Shown here piece by piece: positions 41,324 through 44,879 of a stretch of DNA of 44,879 nt (within the stretch, counting starts at the first letter, position 1; every line of letters begins with the position of its first letter). Under the pieces are notes generated by a model. The model had not been told where the DNA came from, searched no databases, and was given only the letters and a program-made list of their open reading frames with translations. This stretch comes from an uncultured bacterium (GTDB lineage Bacteria > CAIWAD01), in the NCBI GenBank assembly GCA_903910645.1, contig CAIWAD010000042.1, positions 1 to 44,879 on the forward strand. The letters are read 5' to 3'. Position numbers and translations under genes: made by a program.

Positions 41324-41620
41324 ATGCAAGCTTTGCGGGAAGAGAACCGCGCTTTTGTTGCAGGGAAAGGAACAGCCGCCGCAACCTTCACCCAGGAAAC
41401 GCCGTTTGGCGATCCTTTGAACGGTGACTTGGCCATTCATCACTTCGTGCGCAGGAATTCCATTGCCCATCCTCTTTTCGTGGCGCTGCCCAATCACCGC
41501 CCCTATCTTCCCCAGGGCATGGTCGCCATCCCGCTGCTCGGTGCCTGTGGCATCGTTTCCGCAGGGATCTTGTGGCCGCGAATGATCCAGCACATTTGGG
41601 CAGCAAGCGTTGCCCGCTGA
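41324..41620 (+). CDS. doubtful small ORF in hydrogenase upstream region
   Basis: A 98-codon frame begins with an ATG behind a weak AGTTAGGG. Its third codon positions are less G/C-rich than in neighbouring genes, no family is recognised, and an equally long frame exists on the other strand. It may simply be non-coding. The wider stretch 41186-41681 otherwise holds the hydrogenase leader, the palindrome and the Rex-type site. Confidence 0.15.
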   Translation: MQALREENRAFVAGKGTAAATFTQETPFGDPLNGDLAIHHFVRRNSIAHPLFVALPNHRPYLPQGMVAIPLLGACGIVSAGILWPRMIQHIWAASVAR

Positions 41621-41681
41621 ATTCGGTCCAATGGAACAACAAGGCAACAGGGGAGGCGTGGATGCTTCCTGAGGGATGTTC

Positions 41682-42290
41682 ATGGCCTTTCATTCGGCGT
41701 GGCCTTCACGCAAGCCCGACAAACAACGCAAGGCAGGGAGTTCCCGCGTGAGGGGGCATCTGCTCATCCTTCCCCTGGCGGGGATCGTGCTCTTTTCCTG
41801 CGCGGGCGATCCTCCCCGGCCCCACGCCTATGTGGGTTCGGAGGTTTGCGCCAAGTGCCACGCCGGAGCCGACGCCAACCGCGTCCAGGAGACCTGGCAG
41901 GGCACGGCCCACGCCAAGGCGTGGCAGAATCTCGGCTCCCTGCGCGGAGGGGAGATTGCGCGCGAGATGGGCGTGAAGGGCAAGGCCCAGCAGGCGCCGG
42001 AGTGCCTGGAATGCCACGCCACGGGTCAGACCGCGCCGCCTGCATTGCGCGCCCTCATTTCCGTGGAGGGGGGCGTGGGTTGCGAAGCCTGTCACGGCCC
42101 CGGCGCGGATTACGCCAAGAAGCTGGTGATGCCGGAAGCCAGGGAAGCCCGCCGCCACGGCCTGAGGCCGGATCCCGAAGCCGCTTGCACGGGCTGCCAC
42201 CGGGTGGGATTCGCCCATATCAAAGCCTTCGATTACGCCACACGCTGGCCCCTCATCGCCCACGCGCTGCCCGCCAAGACCGGCCGGTGA
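41682..42290 (+). CDS. tetrahaem cytochrome c lipoprotein, c554-like
   Basis: This 202-residue exported protein has a basic N-terminus, a hydrophobic segment and a lipobox-like VLFSC, so it is probably lipid-anchored. Four c-haem sites follow: CAKCH, CLECH, CEACH and CTGCH. The context YVGSEVCAKCHAGAD, QGTAHAKAW, ECLECHATG and GVGCEACHGPGADY is that of the cytochrome c554/multihaem family, with a conserved distal His in GTAHAKA. Likely role: periplasmic electron transfer, perhaps to or from a terminal reductase. I prefer ATG 41682, six bases after GAGGG, over ATG 41676. The SRPBCC gene follows 25 bases after the stop. Confidence 0.85.
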   Translation: MAFHSAWPSRKPDKQRKAGSSRVRGHLLILPLAGIVLFSCAGDPPRPHAYVGSEVCAKCHAGADANRVQETWQGTAHAKAWQNLGSLRGGEIAREMGVKGKAQQAPECLECHATGQTAPPALRALISVEGGVGCEACHGPGADYAKKLVMPEAREARRHGLRPDPEAACTGCHRVGFAHIKAFDYATRWPLIAHALPAKTGR

Positions 42291-42315
42291 TTCCCAAATC
42301 CCAAAGGAGGATCCC

Positions 42316-42837
42316 GTGGTGAAGAAAATCCTGCTGGGCCTGGCCATCCTGCTGGGTCTGGTGGTGCTGGGCGGCTTCCTGCTGCCCGACCGTTATGCCA
42401 TATCCCGCAGCGTGACCACCCGGGCGCCTCTGGAGAAGGTCCAACCGCTCCTGGAGGACCTGACGCGTTGGCCCGAATGGTCGCCCTGGGAGAAGGCCGA
42501 CAGCACCATTGTCACCACCCTGGGTCCCATCACCGCTGGATTGGGCGCCTCCCAGCAGTGGACGGACCACACCGGGGGCGGTCGCCTGGAACTGAACCTG
42601 GTGGAGCCGGGCCGCGTGGAATACGATGTCTGGTTCGCCGACAGCAAGACGCCCGCCCACAGCGTGATGAGCGCCATTCCCGCCCCTGACGGCGCGTTGA
42701 CCCTGACCTGGAGCATAGAAGGCGAGATGGATATGCCCGGCGTGGGTCCCTACTTCGCCCTGCTGGCGGGCCGCATGATCGGCCCCATGTTCGACGGCGG
42801 CCTGGAAGCGTTGAAAGTGGCGGCGGAAAAACCCTGA
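42316..42837 (+). CDS. SRPBCC-fold protein with N-terminal TM helix
   Basis: This 173-residue protein has an N-terminal membrane helix (about 4-23) and an SRPBCC/polyketide-cyclase-like domain: ISRSVTTRAPLEKVQPLLEDLTRWPEWSPWEKAD, followed by an amphipathic beta region and the final helix MIGPMFDGGLEALKVAAE. Such domains bind hydrophobic ligands; the ligand is unknown. The start is a GTG five bases after AAAGGAGG. It probably shares a transcript with the flanking genes. Confidence 0.8.
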   Translation: MVKKILLGLAILLGLVVLGGFLLPDRYAISRSVTTRAPLEKVQPLLEDLTRWPEWSPWEKADSTIVTTLGPITAGLGASQQWTDHTGGGRLELNLVEPGRVEYDVWFADSKTPAHSVMSAIPAPDGALTLTWSIEGEMDMPGVGPYFALLAGRMIGPMFDGGLEALKVAAEKP

Positions 42838-42867
42838 GGTCTTCCGCGCAACAGGGAGAGGCGCCCC

Positions 42868-44879
42868 ATGTCCGCAGTGAAGATCCTGCTGGTTTGCCTG
42901 ACGGCGGCGGGAGCCGCCAGGGCCACATTCATCCCCCTGGGCACCTGGCCCGTGGATGCCACCGGCACGGCCGTGGAGATTGAGACCGAGCTTTTCCGCA
43001 ACTGCGGACGCGTGCTGGAGCGCTGGAAACTGGCCGAGACCACTCCTGTGCTTGTGGACAGCCTCATTCTGGCAAGCCCGCCCATCGACCTCCTGGACTG
43101 GGGTGGACTGCTGCTGGTGCTGCGTGAGGACGGTAGGCTGGAGGCCAGGGATCCCACAACGGACTGGAGCCAGACCATCTGGTCCATGGAAGGCCTTCCC
43201 TGCGCAACGCGCCTGCTCAGACACGGCCGCTGGCTGCTGCCGGTGTCCCCCTACATGCCCCTGATTGATCTGGAGGATCCGCGCCAGCCAGTGGTGGCCC
43301 AGGAGCCGCTGGGCGGTTGGGATGGCTTCGGCGGCTTCGACGCCTGCTTTGTAGGGGACACGCTGCTGGGAGACTACTACGATTGCTGCGGATCCTGCTG
43401 GGATGTGGTGTTGGACAACCGCTGGATGGTGCTGGGAAATGAAGCGCCCCAGGGCTCCGTGCAATCGGTGGGGTGGATCCCCGGGCTTTCCTGGAATTAT
43501 GATTCCAGACTGGCCTCGGTCGACCATCTGGTGCTTCTCAACACCTGGTCAGGACTGCAGGTCCTGGATCCCGCCACCTGGACCCTGCGCCAAACACTGC
43601 CCAGGCCTGGATATCCGGGAGAGGTGACGCTGGATGGCGGGGGCAATGGACCCTTGGCCCTGGTATCAGGCCCCGTCGGCACCATCGCTTTCCACAGCTC
43701 CGCCCAGGATGAGGAACCCCTTGCCGCCCTGGACACCCTGGCTTTCCACGCGGACAAGCAACTGCGACTGATGGGCGATGCCGCCTTGCTGGTCTCCGAA
43801 GACGAGGTGCGCTGGATCTCCTTGCCGGATCCGTCCCGGATGGAGACCACGCGCACGCTGCCGGCGCCGGGCGGCATTCGCGCCCATGCCTGGGCGGGAA
43901 ACCACCTGCTGGCCAGAGGCACCGGGCTGCACATCCTTTCTCCTGTTGGCGAAGCCTGGGCGCTGGAGGCCTCTCTTCCCCTTGGTGAAGGGGGCAAACT
44001 CGCCGCCCACGGCCAGCTGGCGGTGGCGGATGTGCCAACGGGCCTGTGCGTGGTGGACCTTGGGGCATCCGTGCCCCAAGCCCAGGTGCACGCCCTGTCG
44101 GCGCCTGTGACGGACCTGCTGATGCTGGACCAGGTGGCGGTGTGCCTGGCGGGTGACTCCCTGCGCTTCCTTGACCTGCGCACGCCTTCCCAGCCCAGGG
44201 ACATCACCTGCGTTCCCAGTCCGGGCACTGTTCACCTGGAAGGGGCTGGTAGCGTGGTGGCGGCGGGAGGCAATGGCGTCGTGCAGCTCTTCCAGGCCAC
44301 GGCGGAGCAGGTGGTGGCCGGCGATACCCTGACGATTCCATTTGAGTCCATGGCTCTGGTGGACAGCGTGTTGATCACGGCCCGGGATTGGGATCCTTAT
44401 TGGGATCCCGTCCTGGAGCTGCGGCTCTGGGATGTGGCCAATCCCCAGGACGCTGTCCAGCTGGGCGAGCAGACCATTGGCAGCGTGGCATCGTTCACCA
44501 TGCGGAGCGGGGCCTCCCGCCTGGGCCTGCTCTTGCGTGATTACTGGCCAGGTTGGGATCCCTATGACCGCCTCCACCTGGACCTCTTCGATGTGGTGGA
44601 CGGGGTCCTGGTGCGCACGGTCAGTGAAAATTGTGAAGAGCGCCCGGTGAAAGACTTCCGCCTCTCAATGGAAGCGGGTCAGGCCGGCAAGGTGGCCATC
44701 CACGACGAGGGGGAGGGATTGTCCTGCTACCTGGACGACAGCATCCTGACTGTTGACGGGCCGCCATTCCGACCCAATGCGCTCGTCCTGGCCGCCGCGC
44801 CCAATCCCTTCAATCCTCTCACGCGCCTGAGCTTCAACCTGACCCGGCCCGGCCCCGTGCGCCTGGCGGTCTTCGATCT
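42868..44879 (+). CDS. secreted propeller protein with T9SS domain, right-truncated
   Basis: The frame is open from the ATG at 42868 (GGGAGAGG upstream) to the right edge, about 670 residues. A signal peptide covers about 1-19 (KILLVCLTAAGAARA). The body is a series of LVIVD-like blades such as LVLLNTWSGLQVLDPATW, GNHLLARGTGLHILS and VAVCLAGDSLRFLDLRTPS. The last residues, AAAPNPFNPLTRLSFNLTRPGPVRLAVFD, are the opening of a type IX secretion sorting domain; its end lies outside the window. The protein is therefore expected at the cell surface or outside the cell. Ligand and partners are unknown. Confidence 0.85.
   Translation, partial: MSAVKILLVCLTAAGAARATFIPLGTWPVDATGTAVEIETELFRNCGRVLERWKLAETTPVLVDSLILASPPIDLLDWGGLLLVLREDGRLEARDPTTDWSQTIWSMEGLPCATRLLRHGRWLLPVSPYMPLIDLEDPRQPVVAQEPLGGWDGFGGFDACFVGDTLLGDYYDCCGSCWDVVLDNRWMVLGNEAPQGSVQSVGWIPGLSWNYDSRLASVDHLVLLNTWSGLQVLDPATWTLRQTLPRPGYPGEVTLDGGGNGPLALVSGPVGTIAFHSSAQDEEPLAALDTLAFHADKQLRLMGDAALLVSEDEVRWISLPDPSRMETTRTLPAPGGIRAHAWAGNHLLARGTGLHILSPVGEAWALEASLPLGEGGKLAAHGQLAVADVPTGLCVVDLGASVPQAQVHALSAPVTDLLMLDQVAVCLAGDSLRFLDLRTPSQPRDITCVPSPGTVHLEGAGSVVAAGGNGVVQLFQATAEQVVAGDTLTIPFESMALVDSVLITARDWDPYWDPVLELRLWDVANPQDAVQLGEQTIGSVASFTMRSGASRLGLLLRDYWPGWDPYDRLHLDLFDVVDGVLVRTVSENCEERPVKDFRLSMEAGQAGKVAIHDEGEGLSCYLDDSILTVDGPPFRPNALVLAAAPNPFNPLTRLSFNLTRPGPVRLAVFD

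Noticed and set aside
1-44879. A CRISPR array or Cas genes.
   Set aside because: No series of evenly spaced direct repeats was seen, and no Cas motif is present; the subtilase repeats are protein modules.

Overview
The window is GC-rich bacterial DNA (strongly G/C-ending codons) that reads as a member of the FCB superphylum, probably one of its uncultured candidate phyla (Delongbacteria, Krumholzibacteriota and Eisenbacteria are examples; I cannot choose). Three things point there. Two secreted proteins carry type IX secretion C-terminal sorting domains with the NPFN opening (28625-30451, and 42868 to the right edge). Several genes are preceded by a TTG - N19-21 - TAnnTTG arrangement resembling the Bacteroidetes -33/-7 promoter. 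Secreted proteins built of propeller and Ig/FN3-like modules are common. A complete NADH-linked [FeFe]-hydrogenase cluster, an Fe-superoxide dismutase and multihaem cytochromes suggest an anaerobe that meets oxygen and moves electrons outside the cell.

Layout. 1-5989 (minus): an LCAT-like hydrolase running off the left edge, an ECF sigma / membrane anti-sigma / secreted coiled-coil operon, then trmB - Xaa-Pro aminopeptidase - epimerase. 6075-8259 (plus): a ClC-CBS chloride protein and an acyl-CoA thioesterase. 8263-12198 (minus): a Tricorn-type protease overlapped by a GGQ release-factor-like gene and a small membrane gene. 12316-17630 (plus): a PepSY-type membrane protein, a DUF4920-like periplasmic protein, acyl-CoA dehydrogenase, a secreted propeller and a FAN1-type VRR-NUC nuclease. 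17683-20499 (minus): a modular secreted subtilase.

20500-28356 is an accessory island. Decayed transposase pieces (IS3 OrfA-like on the left, frameshifted IS256-like on the right) and a tRNA-Leu(CAA) gene flank a tight three-gene operon: a membrane-anchored TerB_N/TerB/TerB_C protein, a BrxD-like P-loop ATPase (4-base overlap) and an Lhr/BrxHI-like DExH helicase. No PglX, PglZ, BrxC or other BREX core gene is present. This is the best candidate in the window for an undescribed defence or stress system.

28625-33409: an octahaem cytochrome with a T9SS tail (plus), then a lipoprotein, sodB, and an acetyltransferase with a membrane protein (minus). 33520-41161 (minus): the hydrogenase cluster in two transcription units, NuoE-like - NuoF-like - HydA closed by a terminator, and hydG-hydF-hydE with its own promoter. 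A Rex-type operator sits in front of the structural operon, as expected for an enzyme exchanging electrons with NADH. The NuoF-like subunit lacks the extra iron-sulfur domains of bifurcating HydB. 41682-44879 (plus): a tetrahaem cytochrome lipoprotein, an SRPBCC protein and a T9SS-sorted propeller protein cut by the right edge.
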